From Nymphaea colorata (Eukaryota > Streptophyta > Magnoliopsida > Nymphaeales > Nymphaeaceae), in NCBI RefSeq assembly GCF_008831285.2, contig NC_045146.1:64001-128000 (forward strand): 64,000 nucleotides of DNA, in the 5' to 3' direction. Position 1 is the stretch's first letter, and each line of letters starts with the position of its first letter. The notes beneath the pieces are model-generated. The model was not told the DNA's origin. It did no database searches and was given only the letters and a program-made list of their open reading frames with translations. The position numbers were made by a program, and so were the translations under genes. Shown here piece by piece: positions 35,778 through 48,900 of the stretch.

Positions 35778-38700
35778 CCTGTAAACGCGGGTCTGCTTTT
35801 CATGTTTTAAAGTCTCATTTTTGTTTGCTTCAATTTAACTTATTAGGCATTTGCGGTCTCTTTCTACAACACGTAAATTGACACACACACAGATAAAAAG
35901 TGGATATTCAATTGAACTTCTTTAAATAAGAAAATAATATCATTGGGTTTAGACTTAAAAAAACAACATTTCCATTTCAATATCCATGCATTATTCTTGA
36001 CATATCACAATGAGGTTTCAATTGGATTGTGAATTTATAAGTTAGATTTGAATTGAATTTAAGTTGGATTCGGATATGGTATCGACTTCCATCATTGGCA
36101 TTTGGATATAGTATCCGATTGGATGTCATTTCTTAAATATGAATCTCTTAATGAATGTTAAATTTTCTATATCCATTTTTTTTAAGCAGTTAGGCAGGAT
36201 GTAAGATAAAAATCGGATTCATTCGCATTCCTAGATATATGTGTGTGATTAATTGAATGTCTTATAAACGAATAGACGAAATAGAGGTTGAATATGAATA
36301 TAAGCAGGTCCGATCTTTATCTAATCTGCTCTCGGGTTCCTAGTCAGAGATGCATCTTGCTAAAAATTAGTGTTAAAAGAATATAATTATCGTTTCTCTG
36401 GATTATGCCTCCAAACTTAGTTCTAATAAACTATACATTGCAAGTAAAAATGATTGTGGGTATTGAACTTTTGACCTCTTTCAATTCTAAAAATCTAGAA
36501 GGCCTAAGTATTAGTTGGTATACATGCCCGACAAGCTTTAAGGTACTTGGCTGGGCCCAACAATATATGGAAAAATAACTTTTTTTATTATATTTTTAAT
36601 ACCAAGTTTATAAAACTGATAAATAATAAAAAATTCTTTTTAACACTTAGGTGCATTATTAACAAACCCAGTTTTAAGTAAATCAAACACCAAATTTAAT
36701 TAAGCTGAATGTTTAGGCTCTGTTGCATGTTTTTAGTATCACTCGAGCTATTTGACTGCACGTACTTGTGAGAATTATTGATTCCGCTGTTCTCAGACTA
36801 TCTATGTCTTTTCTCTGCACAATTGTAGCTCAAAATCTTTTATGGCCGACCATCAAGGAATTCAACAGCCAAAGTTAATGAAAGTTCCCGCAAGATAAAA
36901 CTAAGAACAGATGTTGGTCAATGGAAAACTGCATTGATCATTGTTACTAGGATTAAAGCAACTCAAACAACGCCTATGGGCAATTCAAAGAAAAGCAACC
37001 AAAAATATCTAGTTATTAATTCGACAAAACTTTTGTTACTTGATCGCCTCCGATAATAAGAATTTTGATTGATTGCTTGGTCGCCAGTGAAGTGCTCAGA
37101 AAATTCCGGCAAAGCGTAGAGGCGATTTACAGCTCTCTTAGGTATTCTCTCGAACACTTTCAGTGCAACACTCTCAGGGCATATTCATGACAACAAATAG
37201 TACTATTTTGAAGGTTGAGATTTCCGGCGAGAAACAGATTCATGGCAGAAGAGGAGATTGTAACAGACACAGATTGCCATCAAGAACGGAAGTTGGCCTC
37301 ATTGTGGGCTCATTCTCATGAATCCCCTTTGTGCTAAACAATATGAGCAATCTATTACACAGCAGTGCACAAGAACACCCAGTCTCACACATCAGAATGG
37401 CCTAAGTACCGATTCTCCAGACCTCTTCCTCAACATAAGTGTCTCCCACTTACAAGAAGAAAGATATTTATCTCATCTCACAACTGCAAGACCAATGAGG
37501 GAAGCCTCTGATTTAAAGTGTGAAAGAGTTTGTGTGAGATATACCATCTGTGGAGGAGGAAGAAGAAGTGGATGTAAGAAGGGGAGTCGATGGATTTAGA
37601 TGAACAGCGAAGAGAGACGGAGGGAGGAGCGTGACGATTTAAGAAGATAGTGGTTTCCGTAAAATCGCCACTACAGGAAGTGGCAATGCTGCTCGAGCAA
37701 ATACAGTCATGAGTTAATGGTTTTGGGACCATTATTGAAGAAGATCCCCACTTTTGTCATGTTGACGAAACAAATGGAGCGGCGATTTACACTTGTTCCC
37801 AAAGAATGTATGAAAAGAAATATGCTGTTCCTCATTCTTCATCATTATATGCAAATTTAAAATTCAAGTTTAAAATGTTCGGCTTAGTAAATCTTATGAT
37901 ATTATCTGAAAATTTAAAATTTAAGTTCAAAATGTATACGTATGTGAGAGAAAACGAGAAATAGGTATAATCAAGTTATTTGGTATTGTGGACATTAATG
38001 TGAACAAATCAAATTCTTTTTCTTTATTTTTGTTCTTAAACCAACAAGTTTTTTTTTAATAAGTTGTTTCTTTTCATGCACTTCTTTTTCTTTTCCCTCC
38101 TTTTTACTTTCCACTTCATTCCTTGCCCTCGATCCAAATATATTGTTGAAGTAGAATCCCTCCAAGCCTTGCAACAGCTTCCTTGAGCTCTAAGGATAAG
38201 ACAGCCGCTTTTTGAGTATGGCTGTGATCTATGACTTTGAGTTGCACAATGGGTCGGACCCTTTTAAAATCAGGCGGTCCAGATTTAGATTAACCTGAAA
38301 AGTGTATATCCAAATCCATATTATATCTTCTAGATTTTTTTCTTGAGAAATAAAGAAATTCAAATAAAATTTCTTAAACAATATTCCTTTACGGATAGTT
38401 TGACAGCAAAAATAGTATCTTGTTGTTTGATGTATCTGCTCTAAAAATTGTAATAAATTCATAGAACATTTTAACGGCAGATTCATAAACCATTTGTTAA
38501 AATATTATATGAATCTGTCTTTAGACATGGAATAATAAATATATTTTTACTATTGTGAATCGCTTTTTTAAGTAATCCAACCCGATAAATCCGATCCAAG
38601 TACTTAAGTGGATCCTTTCTTTTGGTACCAAACCCGAAACCTGCGGCAAATTGGTTCCGCAGTAAAAGAGCGGGTCGCGTTGGCGGAACAAAGACCGACC

Positions 38701-38788
38701 CTCTCTCCCTCTCGTTTCTACTGGAGGCGAGGAGAGGAGAGGAGAAGGATTCCCGACCGAGAAAGCCGGTAATTTTATTAGGGCGGCC
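35778..38788. other. Intergenic region before ARPC2A
   Basis: Mostly AT-rich, with a repeat related to 23148-23512 at 35998-36232. The block 36960-37760 is less AT-rich and contains short open frames on both strands, but none resembles a known protein. The final 200 bases hold the likely ARPC2A promoter and 5' UTR. No clear TATA box was picked. Confidence 0.5.
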
Positions 38789-41700
38789 ATGATCCTTCTT
38801 CAGCCTCGCTCGAGGTTCCTCCTGCAGATCCTCCTCAATCGCGTCCAGAAGTTAGTACCTGTTTTTTTGTTTTTTTTTCGCTCCTTCATTTTCTCGAGTG
38901 CTGCTATTTCTTGTCTTTCTCCTCGTTCCATTTGCAGATGCATTCTAGGTTTTTGTTATTTTGTTGATTTTGGTAATATGATGGTCCGCCATTGTTAACT
39001 TAGGTTTGGTATTTTTTGCAAGTTTCTTTTTCTTCTTGTGGGATCTAATGTCTGCTTGCAGCATTGTTTACTCGATAGCTGAAACAGTGCTTATTCTGAG
39101 CTCTTGATTGAGTGCAGCAGCTTCAGATGCAAATATGGATGCACACAGATACATGCCCATATTATAAAATCAGGACATAGTGACGATAACACACTGAATA
39201 ATCATATGATCAATATTTATTTCAAATTTCGAAGTTTTGGGGACGCTCACCAAGTGTTCACTGAAATGCATAAGCCGGATTTGGTGTCTTGGACCGCTCT
39301 CATCACTGGCTACGCACAGAATGGGTTTGAAAAAGATGCACTGTTAGCTTTTGCAAAGATGCATAATCTGGGTGTCAAGTCTAATGAGTTCACGTTTCCC
39401 AGCGTGCTCAAAGCATGCTCAAATATGGTAGCTTTGGTGCAAGGAATGCAGATTCATTGTGTGGTAGTTGTCACTGGCTATGAAAGCGATGTTTTTGTTG
39501 CTAATACATTGGTAGTAGTGTATGCAAAATGTGGGAAGCTTTCAGAAGCGCGCCAGCTCTTTGATGGAATGACCATAAGAAATGTGGTGTCATGGAATGC
39601 ATTGTTTTCTGCTTATGTAAAGAATGATTACAGTGATCAAGCTATCTATTTGTTTGATGAGATGATTTCTTGTGGTCAGAAACCTGACGAATTCAGTTTA
39701 TCCAATTTGGTCAATGCATGCACTGTGTGTGAGGATTTGAGTCAAGGGAGGCGAATTCATGGATATTTGATAAAACTGGGATATCATCTGGATATATTTT
39801 CAGCTAATGCGCTTGTTGATATGTATGCAAAACTTGGTAATCTGGTGGACGCATCACAAGTTTTTGATGGTATATTAGAGCCAGATGTTATTTCTTGGAA
39901 TGCTTTAATTGCTGGTTGTGCTCTTCATGGATTTCATGAGGAAGTTTTACAGATGCTGGAAGAAATGCAGGGGGTGGGAATGGTGCCAAATATGTTCACA
40001 CTGTCCAGTGTACTTAAAGCGTCTGCTAACTTGGAGTTGCAGGATATTGGAAAGCAGATTCATTCGCATGTCATCAAGACAGGTTTCAAAGCTGACATTG
40101 TTGTTGGTGTTGGCCTGATTGATATGTACTCAAAGTGTGGTTGTTTGGAGGATGCAAGAAAAGTTTTTGATTCCCTACCTGAACATGATCTGATTACATG
40201 GAATGCATTGGTTGGAGGTTGTCTGCAAAATGGGAATGCGAAAGAAGCTCTCTCTCTAGCTTTTTGCATGTGGAAGGATGGAATTAATTGGAACCAAACT
40301 ACTCTCTTTACATTGCTCAATGCTGCTGCTAGTCTGCAGGATGATTTAATCTGCAAACAGATCCATGCACATGTTCTAAGCTCTGGATTTCAAGAAGACA
40401 TTTATGTAACAAATAGTCTAGTTGATGCCTATGGCAAATGTGATTTGATAGAAGATGCTAGACAAGCTTTTGAGGAATGCAAAGATAGAGATGTTGCATC
40501 CTTCACCTCCATGATGTCAGGTTATGCTCATTGTGGACAAGGGGAGGAAGCATTGAAGCTATTTTCTGCAATGCTACATGAAGGTCTCAGACCAGATTGT
40601 TTCATATGCAGCACCCTCCTCAATGCATGTGCTTACTTATCTGCACTTGAACAAGGAAAACAAGTGCATACTCACATTGTGAAACTAGGTTTTGACTTGG
40701 ATGTGTTTTCTGGAAATGCGTTGGTTAACATGTATGCAAAGTGTGGATGCGTTGAGGATGCAAACCTTGCTTTCCTTGAAATCCCACAGAGGGGCATTGT
40801 CTCGTGGTCAGCAATGATCGCTGGGCTTGCACAACATGGACATGGAATTGAGGCTCTTGAGTTGTTTGATCAAATGCTTAAAGAAGGCATCCATCCCAAT
40901 CATATAACTTTGGTTAGCCTCATATCAGCATGTAATCATGCAGGACTTGTCAAGGAGGCTACTAGGTACTTTGATTCAATGAAATCAATGTTCAACATTG
41001 AACCAACACAAGAACACTATTCGTGCATGATTGATCTTCTTGGCCGTTCAGGTAAGCTGGAACAAGCTAAGGATCTTTTAAATCAAATGCCTTTTGAGCC
41101 TAATGCGACAGTGTGGGGCGCTCTTCTAGCTGCTTCAAGGATTCATGGCAATCTGGAATTGGGCCAACGAGCTGCAGAAATGCTTTTCAAACTTGAACCT
41201 GAGAAATCAGGAACTCATGTTCTTCTTGCAAACATGTATGCTGCAAAGGGCATGTGGGAGAACGTGGCTCAGGTGAGAAGAATGCTTAAAGATAGCAGAG
41301 TGAAAAAGGAGCCAGGCATTAGCTGGATTGAAGTCAAAGATAAGGTTCATACCTTTATAGTAGGAGATAAAAGTCATTCGCAGACAGATAAGATATATGC
41401 TAAATTAGATGAGTTGAATGATCTCTTGAATCAAGCAGGCTATGTGCCCAAGGTTGAATTTGATCTGCATGATGTGGAGCAAAGTGAGAAGGAGATACTT
41501 CTCTTCCACCACAGTGAGAAGTTGGCTGTAGCCTTTGGACTCATAAGTACTCCTCCTGGGACTCCAATTCGAGTGAAGAAAAACCTTCGAATTTGTGGTG
41601 ATTGCCATAATGCTTTCAAGTTTATATGCATGATTGCATCACGGGAGATTATTATTAGAGATATCAATCGTTTCCATCACTTTAAGGATGGATCTTGTTC

Positions 41701-42961
41701 CTGTGGTGATTATTGGTAATTAACATGGTGGGGAAGAGGAACATGCCTAATTCATTGTTCTACCAGCTTTCCTTTGATCCTCAGCTACCCAAATTCATCC
41801 GCATGTGATTCTTTTCAGAGAAAGATGCAAACAAGGACCCTCCATTTGAATACTTTAGATGAACATACAGTGAGATAGGCAGTCCAAGGACCAGATTGGT
41901 TCATGCGTTTCAACAAACACTTGGTGAGCATCTACAAATCTTCAAATGAAATAAACATTCGTCAGATGATTACTGGATGTATAACTGTTATCATCCTCCA
42001 ATTTTAGAGTATGGAGTGGATCTGTGTGTATCCAATTTGCTTATGATGTTACAGTGCTCAAGCAAGAGTTTATAATAACCATTGTTTCTTTTCTTGTTGA
42101 CCAGGTTTACTTACAATTTTAACCATGTTTTTTTACCTTTACCCCAAACCAATTGTTGATCTGCATTTTTCTTTGAGGAAACTGTCATATTTTTGTCTTT
42201 GAAACAAATTGTTGTGAGTTCTGTAAAAATCTAAGGATGTATGACATGCCAGAAGAATTTGATAGCTATTGGATAAAGTTTAGTTTATGTGTTTTTCAGT
42301 ATGTTATTAGCTTGAAAATAATCTAGGTAAATAGCTTCTCCACAAGAAATAAGCACCAGTATCCCAGCAAAATTGACTGTGCACTCCTACTGTCACAATA
42401 ACTTGAGGAAATTTATGTGAAGGCAGTTCAATCCCTGCCTATATGTTAGCGTATTCTTGCCTAGACGAGGTGGTACCATGCTTCTTATTTGCGCGTGATG
42501 TTGCTTCTTCCCCAACTAATTTCAAAATGCTTCACTATGTAAATTCAATCTCTCCATAACATTTGCATGATATTGTTTTTGCTTGCATATGAAGAGGAAG
42601 GGAGATTATTCAAGAGTATTTCAATCCATAATGAGCTGAAGTTCCATTGTGTGTGACTTAGTCTATGTCAGTTGGTCTCTTTAAGGGGTCGTCGATTCAT
42701 GTAGCATCCGATCAGGTGCTGGTTTAGGCATCAATGTTCTACCAGTTAACCAAATTCAATTAGCAGCCATAGAAAGGGCAGTCAACTGGAATGTGCACAG
42801 GGACTGGACTATGTGCAAACTGCAAGTTGTCAGTTGAGCGATAAATCTAGCTGATTTATTAGCTTAGTCTCACTAGGAAACTATATCTTCTGTGTTTTGC
42901 TATGTAATGTTTCTAAATTTAATTTTGCTTTTGATATTAAATACTGGCACATACAGCTCCC

Positions 42962-42997
<36 letters not shown>

Positions 42998-45900
42998 ACA
43001 AAAAACACATTTTTTTCGAAAAAAACGCAATAAATTAAATTTCCGTTTAAAACTTAAAAAAACGTTAAAAACAAAAAACACGTTTTTAATGCATTTTTTC
43101 TCATTTTTTTCACTTTTTTCATTTTTTTAATGCCAAACAGTTTTTTTTTTTCATTTTCTATTTCTTATTTGTTGCAAATCTACTTATCTTTTGATGTTTT
43201 GTGTTATTAGTTTCTCACTTATTTTATTTTTCCCCTATTTTTAGTTTTTTAAAATCTTTAAAAATTTACTGTATTTTTCCTTTTTTTTCAAGCTCGCAGT
43301 ATTATACCCGAGAAAAACCTCGCCTTTTAAAACTCCAAAACTTTATTTGTGACTATATATATATATTTATATATATATATATATAGTATTCTCTATCTAG
43401 ATTTTGTAAATTTCATTTTGCTTGTTGGTATTAAAGAGTTGCACTTCCTAAAGGTCATGTTGTTTATGTATTTGTGTGTCAGTGTACGGAAATGCCACAC
43501 TAGCACCAGCACTTGCCCTCCCCACCTATCTATGTGACATAGGAAATGGGCTTTTCTAAATCTGCTATTGCTGCTTTACTATCATGTGCTTAGGGAGCCT
43601 ATCTTGCCTTGTGCAATAAATGTATCTTGTCAGGATACCAACTAAGGAAAGAAACTAGTCTATTCTAGCATTCCATTATAAAAAAATTCTTGTGCAGCTT
43701 TTATTGTATAGTTTCCTGATCTTCAGTACCTAACCCATTCAGGAAATGACATCATGTGCTTAGAAAGGCGTGGTCTGGTCTTGTGCAGAAATTATATCTC
43801 CTTCGTGCTAAGGAAGAAAATTAACCTGATTTGACAAAAATGGGAAAATTTATGTGAATCACAGACTATAAAAGCTATCTTAAAAATGGGAAAGATGGGT
43901 ATGTTTTGTTCAGAAATCAGGACTCTTCAGTGCTGTGTGGTAGAACTCGTCTGCTTGTCTGAAATGTTTTCACCTTTTAGTTGCCTGGAAAAGTTACTAG
44001 CAGTAACCAGAGCACTTTTAGCTGAGACATGAATTTGTGGCTGAAATGTCAATTAAAAATTGGATTTTTTTTTTTAATTAATGGCTAACACAAACAATGT
44101 TCTTCACTGAATTGCTTTGTCAAGCTATAGGTAACTACTTTTGCTTGAGTGCACTAAGCACACACTCAAGAAACTCAAATGGTTCTCAAAAGGCACTAAC
44201 AGCAAGAACTGCATAAAGGCGTATAAAATGAAAAAAAAATGTAACTCTATGCAAGAAGTAGACAAGAATTGTGTACCAGTCCCTGACATGGGGAAATCAG
44301 CTGTTGGCTAGTTTGCAACAGCTTTTGCTTGAGTGCATTCAGCACACACTCAAGAAACTCAAATGGTGCTCAAAAGGCATTAACAGCAAGAACTCCATTA
44401 CAGCGTATAAAATAAAAAATAATTTAACTGTATGCAAGAAGTAGACAAGAACTGGGTATTATTCCCTGACATGGGGAAACCAGCTGTCGGCTAGTTTACA
44501 AGAAGCTACAATATGAATGTGTCAGCTAGCCACGTGAATAAAAAGAAAGATATAAAAAGAAATAAAGAAACACACACAGACGTGTGTGTTGTGCAATCTA
44601 CAAACACGTATGCATAAACAATTGTCTACATACTGAATATATAATGCTAAATGGTATTTTTTAAAAAATCTTTTGATCAACAACCTGAAAGCTTGTCTTA
44701 CAATTTAATATATCCCAGTATATGTAGTATATTATTATTTTGTGTTGCACCTTTTTTTTTTTTTCTTTTTCTTCTATAACCAAATTCTGTTCTCTGGTCT
44801 TGGTAAAAGGCCATTGTCCTGCAATTGGTTGTGTTCTTTACCTGTGAAGCTTAGTTCCAAACTTCCAGATACTGCTGCACGTGAGAAAGTATATGGTAGT
44901 GGCCTAATAAAGCTTTATACTGCAACGGATATCACCTGAAGTATGCAGCAGACTGACAGTTATTAATATATTAACACATCTTAGAAAGCCTAAACTCCAA
45001 GTTCTAAAATGCATTTTATTTAGTTTTTTTTTACCTTGGACAATGGTTTTGTTATGTTTTTACCAGTTCATCATCTAACTTTGGCTAAGAATTTACCTGT
45101 GCTGCTCTGTTTGTTACATGTTTTTAGGAAAGGAATGCACGTCACCAAACAATTTTACTGGCTTTTTTAATTCAAGATACAATTATAAACGGTATTATGA
45201 ATATAATGTGCCACACAAAGTAACATATTTTCAGAACTCTTTTCTTATTTGCTTGTAATGTATAAGGATCCATGCATGAATGTACAAGTGGGTATGCCGC
45301 ACCACTTGTTTTTCTTGTATTTTTCCCCATCTAAGCAATCAATCTTATCTTATCCTTTTCATGTATGTTAGTCAAGCGATCTTTTCAATTTCATCTGCAT
45401 GGCTGTCTATTTGTGCTTCATCTTGTGAGTCTGTTGAATTTTTCTTAAACACTGGTGTAAATATGTTAATAAGAAACGAAAGATATAGTGTTCAAGTTCT
45501 AAAATCATTTAGGAAATTTTGTGACTCATCCTGCTAACTTGTCCTGTTGGAAAATTGGTCTTGCAGTCCAGAAAGAGTTGTTGAAATGGATTGCCATTCT
45601 GTGGAGTTTGATGATATTCGCTATCACATTCAGGTACCTGTAGTTCCTCTGTCCAACCCATATATTTTCTTTATTTCAATTTGTTGGATACGGTAACATG
45701 CATACAACCTCTTGTGCACCTTTGTTGATCTGAGTCATCACATCTGGTCTGTCTTATGCTTAAGTGATGGTTTTACATAATGCTGAAAATTTTGGTTGCA
45801 GTTTTCTGTGAGGGATCCTCATTCAATTCTTTTGTCAATGTCACTGCCTACCCCACCTCCAGAGACTATTTTCTTTGATGGGCTCCCGTTTGGTGCAATT

Positions 45901-48900
45901 GAAGCTATAAAAGCAGCCTATGGTGGTGCTGTACAAATTCTTGATCCTCCAAAGGATGGATATAACCTCACAATGAAGTTAAATCTGTCAAAACTTCCCC
46001 CAGATGAAGGTCCAAGAAGTTTCTAACTTAAGGTCATAATGACTATGTTAACTCTACAAGAAGAGTGTAGGATTGATTGTTGAGCCTCCTGAGTCTTGCT
46101 ATTCAATTCTATCTCTTGATTCTAGATAGTTCCATGGCTTCATCCTATGAGAATTAATTTCCACAATTTTATTTGCATGCCTGCTTTTGTAGGTAATTGG
46201 TTATCTTGATATTTGGATTCTCATGAGATCTTTTTGCTGCATAATCTTCTTTGAGACACATAATCTGTTCTGGAAGGTTCTAGAGTAATGGCCTAATGGG
46301 TTCCTCATATCTGCTGTTATTTGAAAGGCCTCTGCAATTTAGCTCCTTCTACAACATTTAGAAAGGACTCCAGACTCACAATAGGAATGCTCATCTTAGT
46401 TTTCTCTTATTTGCTTACATCAGGTTCCAAACTGCATAACTCCTATACTTCTGCTCCATGGGATTGTCAGTTGCAAGTAGGAAGAGATCATTTGGAGCAG
46501 CAGGGGAATTTATAACATTTTTCATTGGTATGGAAACAAGATCAATAAACTGCATTGAGAGGCTGTGAACCATCTGTAGGCTCTCTTTCCAGGAGCTGCA
46601 TTTGCATTGTATTTACACTATAAAGCAAGGTGTACACTATAAAGCAAGGTGTCAAATATCACATCTTTTTCAAAAGAGACCTGATATTTACATTAAAAAT
46701 GTTTGAAACAAATAAAACTGAAAGAAGATGCGTTTAAAAAAAAAAAAAGCCGCCAAATTAGTTTAATGTGTTTTCTCGCATTTTTATCAGTTTTTTCATG
46801 TTTTTTTTCACATTGTTTTTTGCTTTAAAGTTTAAAATTAAGTTAATTATTTATCTTCATTTTTGTTTTTATTAAAACATCATTTTGTCATTAATCTAAT
46901 TAATTTTTTATGTTTTCTTATTATTTCTTATTTATTTTATTTTTCACCTAATTATTAGAGTTTTTATTTGCCATGGACCATTTACTTACATTATTTGTCA
47001 AAACCACCTATGCAAGAGCTTGGGCCATAGGTAGATACTGGTCAACGAGTCCATATCTTAGGTACCATTAGTGAAGTGAGTTGAGATTTTTAAATTGGTT
47101 AAAGGATAAAGTTGAAAAAAAAAAGAGGTGGAACCCCCTATAGTTTCCTCCCTAAATCTCTTTCTCTTTCTCCCTCTCACATTTTCTGCTGCTCTCGCTG
47201 TTGCCCTCCCTACTGTCACTGCTGTTGTACGATTTCTCCTAATGTTTTCTCTTTCTCCTCCTCCTCTTCTTCTTTTTCCTCTTCGATGGTCTTCTCCTTG
47301 TTATATGTGTGCAACGACCCAACCCACTCCTGTACTCGAGTCCTTGGTTTGACAGATCTCAACCCGCCCTTAGCAGTTTCAGTTTCAACCCAAAAAAGGC
47401 TAGGAACTAAGACAACTAACCATATTGACAAACCCTTTTATAAGCCTTTGAAGATCGCTCACAATTTTCAATACAAGACTTTTTTTTTTTGGATGTCAGA
47501 ATCCACCCTCTTTAAGGCACACGCGTCTGCCCGTGTGGGACCTCAAGTTCGAGTGTTGGACTATACTCTTATACCACTATAACGACCCAACCTACTCTCT
47601 GGTCTGATGGATCCCAACCCGTCCTTTAACAGTTTTAGTTTCAGCCCAAAAAAGACTAGGAATTAGGACAACTAACCATGTTGACAACCTCTTTTATAAG
47701 CCCTTGAAGATCTCTCACAATCTTCAATACGAGATTAAATTTTTTGGGGTATTACAATGTGGTTGCTTAAAGCAACAAGTCATTGAACTTGAAGAAATTA
47801 TTTTTGTCGACTTTTATTACATGGACCTGTCTGCACGTCTTTTTTTTGGGTTGAATTGGAATACCGAATACCCATGTTAAAAAAAATTCATTACAAGAGA
47901 ATTCCAATTCCCGACTGCTATTGCCTCTTGCTGACTGGGAAGTGCAGCTACTACTGATTCCAAGTGTATGCACATATCTTAGTCAGTAAATTAAGAAATA
48001 GCAGAGTCATTGGCTTCCACAAGTTATTGTCTATGTTAGAAATTAGAATTTATACTCCTACACAAAAAATAAGCTTTAATGTGACATCAAAAACTGTCAC
48101 CATCGCTTGGCATTTATACATGCATATTCTTTATTATATTTGTTAAAATAATTCTAAACAATGCCATGATTGGAGGCCTTTAGTACATCGGACCACTCTA
48201 TCCTTTCAATTCATTGGTGGTAGGTCTTGCTAACATCCATAAGAGGCAGTTTTGATGCTACATGTTCCTTTATAAATGATGTCTATTAGTTTATAAGCTT
48301 AGGTTTTAGTTATTCTTTTTGGAATTGATTATGGTATAAATACTATTTTATAGAAAACAAATGACTAGCTTTTATAATATATATGATCTAGATATGTTTA
48401 ATCTATCCCATACCTCTCTTATGAAAGGTCCGTAGTCTTAGTCCATGGGATTTTGAATTACCATACATAGAAAAGGGAAAGAAAAGGAGAGAAGGACGAC
48501 AACTAGGCACAAGAATGCAGAGATTCATTACTTAGTTGGGTATCCTGGTTATCCCTTTGATAGAACCCTCTTCGAGGTGGTTTCGACAAAGACCGCATAT
48601 ACAAGTCTATGTCCAGCTTCCATGTTCTGTTTGCTGTATGGATGAGACTTATTCTTTTGACAGCATCATCTGTTAACCACTCTTTACAATTTAGCCAGAT
48701 GAATGCATATTCTGCATCAAACGTTTCATGGCATCGTCCTTTGATTTTAATTAGTGGATCTCTAAATCGTAACCTTACTTTCATTGATGTCTTGTTCCTG
48801 GATTCAAATGTTTTGTTTTCAGCTAATGAAGATGTTTGATGGCAATAATATTGAATTTCATGCTTAGTATGGGTTTGTTTTTTTTAATCAGGTCAAAGAT

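Noticed and set aside
37670-37684. CACTACAGGAAGTGG as a CACTA transposon end
   Set aside because: No matching inverted end or 3-bp duplication was found nearby, and the match is too short.
39104-39106. TTG as the start codon of the PPR protein
   Set aside because: Plant nuclear genes do not normally start at TTG. It only marks an open frame that probably continues from an upstream exon.
47112-47582. 156-codon open frame
   Set aside because: Low-complexity Ser/Phe-rich sequence in an ARPC2A intron that overlaps a direct repeat; no recognisable domain.
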